The position numbers were made by a program, and so were the translations under genes. The notes beneath the pieces are model-generated. The model had not been told where the DNA came from. It was given only the letters and a program-made list of their open reading frames with translations, and ran no database searches. From Verrucomicrobiota bacterium (lineage in GTDB: Bacteria > Verrucomicrobiota > Verrucomicrobiia > Limisphaerales > Fontisphaeraceae): a stretch of DNA of 36,244 nucleotides. Location of the stretch: NCBI GenBank assembly GCA_037139415.1, contig JBAXGN010000069.1:1-36244 (forward strand), read 5' to 3'. Shown here one piece after another: positions 1 through 9,580 of the stretch (within the stretch, counting starts at the first letter, position 1; the number at the start of each line of letters is the position of its first letter).

Positions 1-113
1 GCGGTCGAAAGTTTGAGGATGTGAGCGTTGTTATAACTTAACATAGTAATACTAGATGTACGATCACTGGCAACTCGGCGAATTCGTATGGCGGTGGAGT
101 TCATCAGGGTAAT

Positions 114-3100
114 TTGAATAATTGCGTTTTGAGCAAAAATTTTGCCGGCGTGGGAGGTGGTGCGAATTCCAGTACTTTGAGTAATTGTTTCTTGATGGGA
201 AATTTCGCCGTTTATAATGGCGGCGGTGCATTTGCCGGAAAACTGGTCGGATGCGTTTTAACCGAGAACTGTGCTAATTACGGCGGCGGCGTTGGCAGCG
301 CCCAGTTATATAACTGTGTTTTGACACGTAATTCAGCCATTCTGCCAAATGGCTATGGAGGCGGTGCCGATCGTAGCACCTTGAATAATTGCACGGTTAG
401 TGGCAATATGGCGGTTTATGGCGGTGGTGTGTGTGAGGGCGTTCTCACTAATTGTATTGTCTATTATAACACCTCGATAAGTGGGCAAAATTACGATACA
501 ACTGAAGGTGGATTTTTAACCTTTGACTCCTGTTGCACCACGCCACTGCCTCCAGGAGCGAATAACCTCTCTTCAGATCCACTCTTGGCATCAGCATCAC
601 ATTTGTCACAATTCTCTCCCTGCATCGCACGTGGTAACGTGAGTTCTACCACCGGGGCTGATATAGACGGCGATCCTTGGTTTAACCCTCCCTGCATCGG
701 GGCTGATCAATTCGTGGCTGGCATGACCACTAGGGCGCTGGCGGTTGCCATTTCCGCAACTTACACCAATGTCGCTGTCGGCTTTTCCGTGGACGTTACT
801 GCCCAAATAGACGGTCGGCTCGACGCCAGCGTCTGGAATTTTGGTGACGGCACTGTAATTAGCAATCAGCCCTATTCCAGCCACGCTTGGAATACCCCGG
901 GCCTGTATCCGGTACTACTGACCGCCTATGGCCAAAGTTATCCCTTGGGTCTAAGTGCGACCGTGATGGTACGGGTGGTCAGTCAGCCGGTTTATTATGT
1001 GAACTGTAGCAATTCAACCCCGGCATACCCTTTTGCCAATTGGGCCACCGCCGCCCGGACCATCCAGCAGGCCATTGATGCAGGTTCATTGCCTGGGCGA
1101 CTGGTGCTGGTGACTAACGGCGTGTACGAAACGGGCGCATCCACCGCTGATGTCAGCACCACCAACCGGGTGACTTTAACCAATTCGGTTCTGGTCCAGA
1201 GCGTGAATGGACCGGAGGTTACTTGGATCGTCGGTTCCTCGAATGAAATGGTTCGGTGTGCCTATGTCGGCTCCTATGCTGGACTGAGTGGCTTTACCCT
1301 CACCAATGGCTACACCCAAGGTAGCGGTGGAGGTGCCTACGGCGAACTCAGCGGCACCATCACTAATTGCGTCATTACGGGAAATTGGGCTTATTGGTTC
1401 GGTGGTGGCACATACTCAGGAAGATTGAAACGCTGTTTACTGTTGGCCAACTATGCTGGTAGTGGCGGCGCAGCTTTTGGAGGAGTCTTCGACAATTGCA
1501 TAATCTGCGGGAACCAGGCTGTGTATGGAGGGGGAACCTATAGTAGTTTTCTCAATAACTGCGTGTTGACTAACAATGTGGGAAACCAGGGCGGTGGAGC
1601 TATTTGTAGTATGATAAACAACAGTATTTTAATTGGCAATGTGGCGTGGAACGGTGGTGGCGCAGCGCTGAGCACGCTGAATAATTGTACCGTGATCAAC
1701 AATACAGCAACGTACAATGGAGGCATATCTGACAGCATCTCATTCAACAGTATTGTTTATTACAATTCTGGCACGTATGGTTCAAATTGTGGTGGTACTT
1801 ACAACGTCTTTTACAGTCATACCTGCACTACACCATTGGTGGATGGCATAGGCAACATCACTGATGAACCGATGTTATTTAATCGTTTAGCGGGAAATGT
1901 GCACCTGCTAACCAACTCTCCCTGTGTGGATGCCGGAAACGATGAGGTGCTGCAGGCTGGATGGCTTGACATGGATGGTAATCCGCGCATGTTTGGCCAG
2001 CATGTCGATATAGGAGCCTATGAGTGCCAAACAACGCTACTTCAGATTATGCAGCAGCCGCAGAGTTTGACCAACTATTTAGGCACGGTTGCGACTTTTA
2101 CAGTTGGAGTCATAGGTCCAGGACAGATACAATATCAATGGCAATTTAACGACAGTAATATTGTTGGAGCCACATCCTCAATACTTGTGTTGAGCAACTT
2201 GCAACTCAACAACGCGGGCCAATATTCTGTCATTGTATCCAACGCCACCCAGAGTGTTACCAGTCAGGTAGCAACGCTTACATTGTGGATACCGCGTTTT
2301 GTCTGGCCAAATAGTCCCAACCCAACCGCACCTTACACAAATTGGCAGACGGCAGCTCGCACTATCCAGGCGGCGGTGGATGACGCGCAACCCAATGACG
2401 TCATAGTCGTGACCAATGGCATCTACAACACCGGTGGTAAGGCGGTATATGGAACCATGACCAACCGGGTGGCCCTTGATAGGGGAGTCACGGTTCAAAG
2501 TGTGAACGGCCCGGAAGTGACATGGATCATGGGCGCTGGATCTGGTGGCAATGACACTAATGGAGATGGGGCGATCCGGTGTGCTTATGTGGGCTCAAAT
2601 GCCTGGCTGATCGGTTTTACTTTAACAAATGGGCACACTCGTTCCAAAGGAGATGCCGTGTACGAACAAAGTGGGGGTGGAGCATGGGTCGCCAATTATG
2701 GAGTCGTATCGAACTGTATTTTAAGCTGCAATTCGGCGGACTACTCCGGGGGTGGCGGGTACGGCTACAAATTTTACAACTGCATCATATCGAACAACAC
2801 CGTGTTCACGAATGGAGGGGGAGTATGCTCGGCGAACCTATATAATTGCCTATTGGTAAACAATAAAGCGTCCATTGGTGGCGGTGGTGCCTATAACAGC
2901 TCATTGTTTGCGTGCACCGTAAGAAGCAACTTGACGTCTAATAACGGAGGTGGGGCATACGGCGGCACACTGAGCAACAGTACCATCCAAGGGAACACGG
3001 CATTGCTAGGCGGCGGAACTTACTCCAGCACACTGTATTATTGTTATGTGACCTCCAATACTGCCTCATCTGGAGGAGGCGGATATTTGGGGACAAACAA

Positions 3101-6100
3101 TTACTGCATCATCAACAGAAATTATGCAACAAACAGCGGAGGTGGGGCATACGGCGGCACACTGAGCAACAGTACCATCCAAGAGAACTCGACATTGCAG
3201 GGTGGCGGAACTTACTCCAGCACACTGTACTATTGTTATGTGATTTCGAATTCCGCCTCATCTGGAGGAGGCGGATTTTTGGGTGCCATCAATAACTGCA
3301 TCATCAACAGGAATTATGCGACAAACGGAGCGGGAATATATAACAGCACCTTAAAAAATTGCACGGTGACTGAAAATGCGGCTAAAACATCGGGGGGAGG
3401 AAGCTACGGCGGCACCTTGTATAATTGCATTGTTTATTATAATACCGCGGCAAATTATTCTAATTATTATAGCGGCACTATTAACTATTCATGCACGGCG
3501 CCTTTGCCCGCTGGCACAGGAAACATCAGCACGAATCCTTTACTGGCATCAATCACCCACCTTGCGGCGTCATCACCTTGCATTGACAAGGGGCTGATCG
3601 ATTATGTCAGCGGGACCGATATTGATGGTGAGGCATGGCTGAACCCGCCTTGCATGGGGGCAGATCAATATGCATCCGGCCCCGCGACGGGAAGTTTGTC
3701 GGTCGCTATTTCATCTGTCACTGGCACCGGGGTGAATTATTCGGAAAATTTCACGGCACAAATTGAGGGACGGCTGAGCGCGAGTGTTTGGAATTTTGGT
3801 GACGGCACCATTGTGAGCAACCAACTCTGCATAAGCCATGCTTGGGGTGCCCCGGGAATCTACCCGGTTCAATTGACGGGTTATAACGCGAGTAATCCTG
3901 GCGGAATCACAGCCACCGTCATGGTGAGCGTGGTGAAGCAAGCCTATTATGTCGATGCGAACAGTGTTGGCCCCATATCCCCTTACACGAATTGGGCCAC
4001 TGCCGCACGGACAATCCAAGAGGCGGTGGACGCTGCGGTACCTGGCAACCTGGTGCTGGTGAACAGCGGCATCTATAATACTGGTGGCAAAGCTGTGTCT
4101 GGTAGCACCATGACCAATCGGCTGGCCATTAATAAAGCCATTGTCGTACAAAGCTTGAACGGCCCTGGAGTGACTTTGATTGCAGGCCAGGGATCAAATG
4201 GCTGCGTTGGACCCGGAGCGATCCGGTGCGCGTATGTGGGCACCAATGCCGTATTAAGTGGCTTCACCCTGACCAATGGTTTTACATTGCCTTTGGGTGA
4301 ATATGGCCGTTATCAAAGTGGCGGGGGAGCGTATTGCGAACCCAGCGGGATGTTGAGCAACTGTGTGGTAGCGGGAAATACGGCGGCTTATCAAGGCGGC
4401 GGTGTATTTCAAGGCACACTCCAAAACTGTGTATTGTATCAAAATTCAGCACTCATGGGTGGTGGCGCATGCAGCAACCTGATGAATAACTGCTCTGTAT
4501 CTGGGAATTGTGCCGATGCAACTGGAGGTGGAGCATATCAGTGCACAATCAATAACTGCATCGTCTATTACAATCGTGCTGCACGCGATCCAAATTATTA
4601 CGGTGGCTCGTGCAGTTATAGTTGTACCATGCCTCTGCCGATGGGAATCGGTAATATTGAGGAAGATCCATTATTGGTTACCCGCTCGCATTTGTCGGTC
4701 TTGTCACCTTGTATTGGCCGAGGCAATGCCAACTATGCACTTGGAGCCGATATTGACGGTGATCCGTGGGAAGATCCTCCGTGCATCGGGGTGGATCAAT
4801 ATACGTCTGGAGCATCTACTGGGGCCTTGACGGTTGCCATTTCGGCACCATTCACTAATCTGGCAGCGGGGTATAATGCAGATTTCACCGCAGTAATTGA
4901 CGGTCGGGTCTATGCCAATGTTTGGGATTTTGGCGATGGAACAGTTTTAAGTAATCGTGTTTACGTAAGTCATACGTGGAATGTGCCAGGCGTTTATGTG
5001 CTGCGGTTGACAGGGTATAACGATAGTAATCCGGGCGGGGTTAGTACCGTGATCACAGTCCAGGTGGTTAATCAGCCTGTCTATTACGTGAACGCGAATA
5101 ATTCCACTCCGATGTATCCCTACACAAATTGGACCACCGCTGCGGTGACTATCCAGACAGCCATCGAAGCGGGGTCTTTGCCCGGGCGTCTCGTACTGGT
5201 GGCTGACGGCGTTTATGGCAATGGCGGAGTGCCTGTCTATGGAAGGATGACCAACCGGGTGGCAATTACGGATGGGGTGACAGTGCAAAGTATGAATGGC
5301 CCTGAGGTAACGTGCATTGTGGGAGCGGGTAGTGGCGGTCTCACAAATAATGGCGACGGAGCCATACGCTGCGCCTATTTGGGACCCAAAGCGGTTTTAA
5401 GTGGATTCACACTTACCAATGGATATACGCGTGGTGCTTTAAATGCGTACCAAGAAAAATCGGGTGGCGGTGCTTGGTGTGACATTAGTGCTGTAGTTAC
5501 CAACTGTCTGGTTATTGGTAATTCCTCCTCATATTTGGGCGGAGGAATATACGGTGGCACACTCATCAATTGTCGTCTGATTGGCAATTTATCTAGCCGT
5601 GGTGGGGGAGTATATGCAGCAATGTTGACCAACTGCTCGATCGGAGGCAATTCAGCAGGTGAAGGGGGTGGCGTCAATTCTTCCACTTTAAGTAATTGTA
5701 GCCTGACAAACAATGGAAGATATAATGGTGGCGGGTCGGCCTATAGCCTGTTATACAATTGTTTGGTGTCTAGCAACATAGCCAGTATGGGGGGTGGAGC
5801 GTTTTACTGTGCGCTAAGTAACTGTGTCGTGGTCGGGAATTCCGCAACCAACAGTGCCGGTGGGGTGTATTGTGGCACCATGAGTAGCTGCGCTGTGAAT
5901 GGCAATCGTGCGGGATTTGCAGGGGGCGGAGTTTTCGAGGCAATACTCGACAATTGCCTGGTGGTAAGCAACACAGCGGCTAAAGGAGGCGGCAGTGCTT
6001 ATTCCACGAATTACAATACCACGCTGATTGGAAATGGGGCAACGAACGCGGGCGGTGGATCGTATAATGATACCCTGATTAACTGTATCAGTTACTACAA

Positions 6101-6869
6101 TACTGCTCCCAGTAATGCCAATTGGTTTTCTAATTGGAATTCTTTTAGCGTTCAATACTGCTGCACCACACCAAATCCAGTTGGCATCGGCAATATTACT
6201 AATGAGCCAATGTTCATTAATCTTTCAGACGGAAATTTTCAGCTTCTGTTGAATTCGCCATGCGTTGACGCCGGAGATGATAGCAAGGTGCAATCCTCCT
6301 GGCTGGACTTGGAAGGCAAGCCGCGAATCTTGGGTGCGCATGTGGATATCGGAGCGTACGAATTTGGAAGCACCAACTTACAGTTTTTGCAGCCGCAACA
6401 GAACATCACCAACACGGTTGGTACAACAGAAAAATTCACGGCGTCCGTAACAGGCATTGGTCCCTTGGGGTATCAGTGGTATTTCAACTCTAATGCCTTG
6501 CTTTCCACTCAAACTAACAACATTTTGACCTTGGCTAATCTCCGGTTGAATGATGCAGGATTGTATTCAGTCGTGGTGACGAATCGTTCCGGCACCATAA
6601 CTGGCGATGTATTAAAACTGTGGGTGGCTTACCAAATTCCGCCAACTGGAATCCGGTATCCGAAATCGGGCACCAATACGGTCTTCCATCTCGGGGTGCA
6701 GGCGGAGGAAGGGCGCAGCTATTGGCTGGAAGTGCGGGACAGCCTGGTCACCGGTCAGTGGCGGTGCATCGCGGGCGTGACGAATTACGCGGGAACGACC
6801 AACCTGCTGGATACGAATGCGGTCGGTAAACACCGGTTTTATCGCATCGGCAGTGCGAGTGAGAAGTGA
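114..6869 (+). CDS. Giant Pmp-like beta-helix / PKD / Ig-like repeat surface protein, 5' end incomplete
   Basis: Probable secreted or surface-anchored adhesin or glycan-binding protein of at least 2,251 residues. Most of it is a right-handed beta-helix made of rungs of the form GGGxY...L.NC.V..N, recalling the chlamydial Pmp motifs GGA(I/L) and FxxN. Four copies of a helix entry module (YYVN...[14 protein letters not shown]) begin near residues 292, 728, 1277 and 1656. PKD domains with FGDGT lie near 207-285, 1195-1275 and 1571-1655. Ig-like domains with the YQW...L.L.N..L.NAG.YSV pattern lie near 642-725 and 2089-2170. Helix segments end in an SPC.D.G...DIDG...IGA(D/Y) block, as in choice-of-anchor-Q proteins. 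The last ~75 residues resemble the terminal domain common in verrucomicrobial exported proteins. The start used is a TTG inside a rung; repeat-like sequence continues upstream to an in-frame TAA at 39-41 and no signal peptide is present, so the true N-terminus is not seen. The gene is more AT-rich than its neighbours. Confidence 0.8.
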   Translation: MNNCVLSKNFAGVGGGANSSTLSNCFLMGNFAVYNGGGAFAGKLVGCVLTENCANYGGGVGSAQLYNCVLTRNSAILPNGYGGGADRSTLNNCTVSGNMAVYGGGVCEGVLTNCIVYYNTSISGQNYDTTEGGFLTFDSCCTTPLPPGANNLSSDPLLASASHLSQFSPCIARGNVSSTTGADIDGDPWFNPPCIGADQFVAGMTTRALAVAISATYTNVAVGFSVDVTAQIDGRLDASVWNFGDGTVISNQPYSSHAWNTPGLYPVLLTAYGQSYPLGLSATVMVRVVSQPVYYVNCSNSTPAYPFANWATAARTIQQAIDAGSLPGRLVLVTNGVYETGASTADVSTTNRVTLTNSVLVQSVNGPEVTWIVGSSNEMVRCAYVGSYAGLSGFTLTNGYTQGSGGGAYGELSGTITNCVITGNWAYWFGGGTYSGRLKRCLLLANYAGSGGAAFGGVFDNCIICGNQAVYGGGTYSSFLNNCVLTNNVGNQGGGAICSMINNSILIGNVAWNGGGAALSTLNNCTVINNTATYNGGISDSISFNSIVYYNSGTYGSNCGGTYNVFYSHTCTTPLVDGIGNITDEPMLFNRLAGNVHLLTNSPCVDAGNDEVLQAGWLDMDGNPRMFGQHVDIGAYECQTTLLQIMQQPQSLTNYLGTVATFTVGVIGPGQIQYQWQFNDSNIVGATSSILVLSNLQLNNAGQYSVIVSNATQSVTSQVATLTLWIPRFVWPNSPNPTAPYTNWQTAARTIQAAVDDAQPNDVIVVTNGIYNTGGKAVYGTMTNRVALDRGVTVQSVNGPEVTWIMGAGSGGNDTNGDGAIRCAYVGSNAWLIGFTLTNGHTRSKGDAVYEQSGGGAWVANYGVVSNCILSCNSADYSGGGGYGYKFYNCIISNNTVFTNGGGVCSANLYNCLLVNNKASIGGGGAYNSSLFACTVRSNLTSNNGGGAYGGTLSNSTIQGNTALLGGGTYSSTLYYCYVTSNTASSGGGGYLGTNNYCIINRNYATNSGGGAYGGTLSNSTIQENSTLQGGGTYSSTLYYCYVISNSASSGGGGFLGAINNCIINRNYATNGAGIYNSTLKNCTVTENAAKTSGGGSYGGTLYNCIVYYNTAANYSNYYSGTINYSCTAPLPAGTGNISTNPLLASITHLAASSPCIDKGLIDYVSGTDIDGEAWLNPPCMGADQYASGPATGSLSVAISSVTGTGVNYSENFTAQIEGRLSASVWNFGDGTIVSNQLCISHAWGAPGIYPVQLTGYNASNPGGITATVMVSVVKQAYYVDANSVGPISPYTNWATAARTIQEAVDAAVPGNLVLVNSGIYNTGGKAVSGSTMTNRLAINKAIVVQSLNGPGVTLIAGQGSNGCVGPGAIRCAYVGTNAVLSGFTLTNGFTLPLGEYGRYQSGGGAYCEPSGMLSNCVVAGNTAAYQGGGVFQGTLQNCVLYQNSALMGGGACSNLMNNCSVSGNCADATGGGAYQCTINNCIVYYNRAARDPNYYGGSCSYSCTMPLPMGIGNIEEDPLLVTRSHLSVLSPCIGRGNANYALGADIDGDPWEDPPCIGVDQYTSGASTGALTVAISAPFTNLAAGYNADFTAVIDGRVYANVWDFGDGTVLSNRVYVSHTWNVPGVYVLRLTGYNDSNPGGVSTVITVQVVNQPVYYVNANNSTPMYPYTNWTTAAVTIQTAIEAGSLPGRLVLVADGVYGNGGVPVYGRMTNRVAITDGVTVQSMNGPEVTCIVGAGSGGLTNNGDGAIRCAYLGPKAVLSGFTLTNGYTRGALNAYQEKSGGGAWCDISAVVTNCLVIGNSSSYLGGGIYGGTLINCRLIGNLSSRGGGVYAAMLTNCSIGGNSAGEGGGVNSSTLSNCSLTNNGRYNGGGSAYSLLYNCLVSSNIASMGGGAFYCALSNCVVVGNSATNSAGGVYCGTMSSCAVNGNRAGFAGGGVFEAILDNCLVVSNTAAKGGGSAYSTNYNTTLIGNGATNAGGGSYNDTLINCISYYNTAPSNANWFSNWNSFSVQYCCTTPNPVGIGNITNEPMFINLSDGNFQLLLNSPCVDAGDDSKVQSSWLDLEGKPRILGAHVDIGAYEFGSTNLQFLQPQQNITNTVGTTEKFTASVTGIGPLGYQWYFNSNALLSTQTNNILTLANLRLNDAGLYSVVVTNRSGTITGDVLKLWVAYQIPPTGIRYPKSGTNTVFHLGVQAEEGRSYWLEVRDSLVTGQWRCIAGVTNYAGTTNLLDTNAVGKHRFYRIGSASEK
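2945..3281 (+). repeat. Near-identical 192-nt tandem duplication inside the beta-helix gene
   Basis: The stretch from about 2945 to 3089 recurs at 3137 to 3281 with only scattered substitutions. The period is exactly 192 nt, which is 64 codons or roughly three helix rungs, so the reading frame is kept. Other rungs in the gene are much more diverged, so this looks like a recent in-frame expansion. Confidence 0.8.
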
Positions 6870-7610
6870 TAGGGGCCGCGTTTCCCATTCGCGTAAATTC
6901 GCGTGTTTCGCGGGCCGAGAAGGGGGCACTCGAATAACTCAGATCGAGAGGTAGAAACCTGGTTCCATACTCCGATTTTATTCGGTCATATTTTTCTGCC
7001 CGAAAATATTTCTGCAAAATCAGTTTCATTCCGCATTCCGCATTCCGAAATCGAGGGTTCCGCATTTGAATTATTCTCCTCTGGGAGGAAACCACCTTTA
7101 ACAAATCCCTGCTACGCTGCCCACCGTGAATGACATGAACATAAGTCCGAAGCCCGAATGTCGAACTCCGAAACGGGGTCGCCTTGTAGTCGCCGACGTG
7201 AGTCGGCGCAAATCTCGTTGCTACATTTGTGTGTGTCCTTTTGCGACCGCATCTCCTGACTCCTGGCTCCTATCTTCCGGTCATAAATTTTTTGCCAGGA
7301 AATATTTTTGCCATGTTCTGGTTCCGGATTTTTCTGCAAAAGTTCCCCATTCCCCATCCGTGGCATCCGCGCAATCCGTGGTCAAAATTGTGTCAAAAAA
7401 ATCGTTTTCACACAATTTTCACACAATTTCTAAAACTACATTTGAAACGCCGATTACCAATCATCAGCATCCGAGGTATCAAATCTCAGATTCCAGATTT
7501 TAAAGGAGGGATGATGGACATAAACAGGGGAGGGAAATCGGACGTGGCAGATGCGCGGCCGGGCCCATTTCCAGGCTTGTCATCCCGGAAAACACTGGTA
7601 CGTTTTCGCC
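6870..7610. other. Gene-free spacer with dispersed repeats
   Basis: No convincing gene lies here. The small open frames run through repeats and have low-complexity translations. Visible elements are a phrase built from ATTCGCGT/TTCGCGGGC units (about 6889-6916), a tandem CATTCCG run (about 7028-7050), a CCGAA-type run (about 7147-7175), a hairpin repeat (7186-7213), two copies of an AT-rich TTTTTCTGC/AATATTT motif (about 6982-7021 and 7277-7342) and an AT-rich tract with CACACAATTTT direct repeats (about 7408-7432). The hairpin, the TTCGCGGGC phrase and the TTTTTGCCATGTTC motif recur at the right end of the window. Confidence 0.6.
7186..7213 (+). repeat. Dispersed hairpin repeat, copy 1
   Basis: GTAGT is followed by a perfect 7-bp inverted repeat (CGCCGAC at 7191-7197, loop GTGA, GTCGGCG at 7202-7208) and then CAAAT. 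A second copy at 36054-36081 has the same flanks but CGCTGAC/GTCAGCG arms, so the changed base pair is compensated on both sides. Confidence 0.7.
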
Positions 7611-7621
7611 ATGCAAAATAA
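7511..7621 (+). CDS. Possible 36-codon upstream ORF (doubtful)
   Basis: A perfect AGGAGG lies at 7504-7509, immediately before two consecutive ATG codons at 7511 and 7514. The frame runs 36 codons to a TAA at 7619-7621, so it overlaps the first codons of the LOG-family gene that starts at 7611. The spacing from AGGAGG is short (1 or 4 nt) and the peptide has no recognisable domain. It could be a leader ORF coupled to the next gene, or the Shine-Dalgarno match may be chance. Confidence 0.2.
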   Translation: MMDINRGGKSDVADARPGPFPGLSSRKTLVRFRHAK

Positions 7622-8291
7622 TTCTTCTGTATTTGTCAAAGAAGACCCTTGGCGTATTTTCCGCATCATGGCGGAGTTTGTGGATTCGTTCGAATCCATG
7701 TCCTCGGTTGGTCCGGCGGTCACCGTGTTTGGCTCGGCGCGCACCAAACCTTCGGATCGGTATTACCAGGCTTCGGTCACCATTGGCAAGGAACTGGCCA
7801 AGCATGGTCTGGCCGTCATCACTGGCGGCGGCCCGGGCATCATGGAGGCCGCCAACAAAGGCGCTGCCGAGGGCAAAGGCAAATCGGTGGGACTGAACAT
7901 CGAGTTGCCGTTCGAGCAAAAAGGCAACCGCTTTGCCAATGTGCCGATTAATTTCCATTACTTTTTCTCCCGCAAAGTCTGTTTTGTGAAATACAGCATG
8001 GGGTTCATTTACATGCCGGGCGGGTTCGGCACGCTGGATGAGTTTTTTGAAGTGGCCACCCTGGTGCAGACCCAGCGCATCTCCAAATTCCCGATGATTC
8101 TTTTCGGCACGGAATATTGGGGCGGACTGGTCAAGTGGATGAAAGCCACCGTGGAAAAGAACAAGCTGATCAGCCCAGGTGACCTGGATTTGTTCGTGGT
8201 GACCGATAGTGAAGAGGAAGCGGTGGCCCTTATTTTGGATTATATGCGCAAGGTCGGCCCGCCGGAACAGGTGGCGCGCGCCTTTGCGTGA
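7611..8291 (+). CDS. TIGR00730 / LOG-family Rossmann-fold protein
   Basis: Cytosolic protein of the LOG family, formerly called lysine-decarboxylase-like. Characterised members are nucleoside 5'-monophosphate phosphoribohydrolases. Both hallmark motifs are present: GGGPGIMEAANKGA from residue 72 and PGGFGTLDE at 136-144, which form the nucleotide-binding and catalytic site. At 226 residues it has the usual size. The ATG at 7611 is preferred because the protein then begins MQNNSSVF...DPW, without the low-complexity tail added by the in-frame ATG at 7551. It is first in an operon, and its stop overlaps the next start (GTGA at 8288-8291). The natural substrate cannot be read from the sequence. 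Confidence 0.85.
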   Translation: MQNNSSVFVKEDPWRIFRIMAEFVDSFESMSSVGPAVTVFGSARTKPSDRYYQASVTIGKELAKHGLAVITGGGPGIMEAANKGAAEGKGKSVGLNIELPFEQKGNRFANVPINFHYFFSRKVCFVKYSMGFIYMPGGFGTLDEFFEVATLVQTQRISKFPMILFGTEYWGGLVKWMKATVEKNKLISPGDLDLFVVTDSEEEAVALILDYMRKVGPPEQVARAFA

Positions 8292-9574
8292 ACCGCGTGA
8301 CCCCGGCGACCACATATCGGTTCACCCGCCTGGAAAACGGCCTGACCGTGGCCACGGCGGAAATGCCGCACATGACCAGTGTCAGTCTGGGAATCTGGGC
8401 GGGCGTTGGCTCGCGCTATGAGCCGGCGTCGCTAAGTGGCGTCTCGCATTTCATCGAGCACATGCTGTTCAAAGGCACGAAACGGCGGACTCCCTTGGCC
8501 ATTTCCCAGGCGGTCGAAGGCATTGGCGGATACCTGAACGCCTTTACCAGCGAAGAAACCACCTGCTTTTATTCCCGCGCGCGGCATGACCGTTTTGAAG
8601 TGCTGTTGGAGGTGCTGGGGGATATGTTTCTGCACTCGCGTTTCCATCCGGCGGACATCCAGAAAGAGCGTGAGGTCATCAAGGAGGAACTGGCCATGTA
8701 CCTGGATGACCCGGCTCATCATGTCCAGGAACTGCTCAATGCTACCCAGTGGCCGGAGCAACCTTTGGGCCGCTCCATTACCGGTTCCATCCAGACCCTC
8801 AACGGTATCCGGCGCAAAGAACTGCTCCAGTTTCTACAGACGCACTATGTGGCCGACCGCACGTTTATTTGCGCTGCCGGTCGGGTGAAACATGCGCCGG
8901 TTGTCCGAGCCGTGCAGGCCCGGTTTCGCGGCCTTCCCCGGGGAGTTCCATCCGTCTTCGCGCCAGCCATGCCGCGCACTGGTGGCTGCGTGATAGAGTG
9001 GCATACCAAGGATACCGAACAGACGCACCTGGCCTTGGGCGTTCGCACCTGCCCGCGCCATGACCAACGGCGTTATGCCTTGCGACTGCTAAATGTGATT
9101 CTGGGGGAAAACATGAGTTCCCGCCTCTTCCAAGTCGTGCGTGAGGACCACGGACTGGCCTACTCGATTCAGTCCTCGGTCAGCTTTTTCCACGATGCCG
9201 GCGACCTGGTGATTGGGGCCGGGTTGGACGCGGAGAACCTGCCCAAGGTGGTGCGGTTGTTGGCTCAGGAACTGCGGCGTCTCAAGCTGCGGGCACCCGG
9301 CGTTACCGAACTGCGCCGGGCTCGGGATTACGTGCTGGGCCAGATTGAAATGAGCCAGGAGAACACCGAAAGCCAAATGATGAATCTCGGCGAACAACTC
9401 GCCGGTTTTGGCAAGGTCTTTCCCGTGGCGGAGGTCAAGCGCTCGTTGACGGCGGTGACTTGCAGCCAGATTCACGCCGCCGCTTCGGAATTCTTCCACC
9501 CGGAACGGTACACGCTGGCGCTGATCAGCCCGCTGAAACGTATCAAAGGGCTGGAGAAACTGTTGGTGAGTTAA
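8288..9574 (+). CDS. M16 family zinc peptidase (processing-peptidase-like)
   Basis: Single-unit M16 metallopeptidase of 428 residues, the usual length of the M16B (mitochondrial-processing-peptidase-like) group. The inverted zinc motif HFIEH is at residues 54-58 (His54, Glu57, His58). The third ligand is probably Glu134 in REVIKEEL, at the expected distance. The second half has the conserved SSRLFQVVREDHGLAYSI block containing the R/Y substrate-binding pair. No signal peptide is seen, so it is probably cytoplasmic. It starts at GTG 8288, overlapping the upstream stop by 4 nt, which suggests translational coupling. pabB follows after 6 nt. Family members degrade or process peptides; the substrate here is unknown. 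Confidence 0.9.
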   Translation: MNRVTPATTYRFTRLENGLTVATAEMPHMTSVSLGIWAGVGSRYEPASLSGVSHFIEHMLFKGTKRRTPLAISQAVEGIGGYLNAFTSEETTCFYSRARHDRFEVLLEVLGDMFLHSRFHPADIQKEREVIKEELAMYLDDPAHHVQELLNATQWPEQPLGRSITGSIQTLNGIRRKELLQFLQTHYVADRTFICAAGRVKHAPVVRAVQARFRGLPRGVPSVFAPAMPRTGGCVIEWHTKDTEQTHLALGVRTCPRHDQRRYALRLLNVILGENMSSRLFQVVREDHGLAYSIQSSVSFFHDAGDLVIGAGLDAENLPKVVRLLAQELRRLKLRAPGVTELRRARDYVLGQIEMSQENTESQMMNLGEQLAGFGKVFPVAEVKRSLTAVTCSQIHAAASEFFHPERYTLALISPLKRIKGLEKLLVS

Positions 9575-9580
9575 TCACTC

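Noticed and set aside
7126-7503. Plus-strand frame of 125 codons in the first spacer
   Set aside because: It runs through dispersed repeats and AT-rich tracts and its translation has no recognisable domain.
7500-8315. Minus-strand open frame of 271 codons
   Set aside because: Antisense of the LOG-family gene; its length follows from the GC-rich codon pattern on the other strand.
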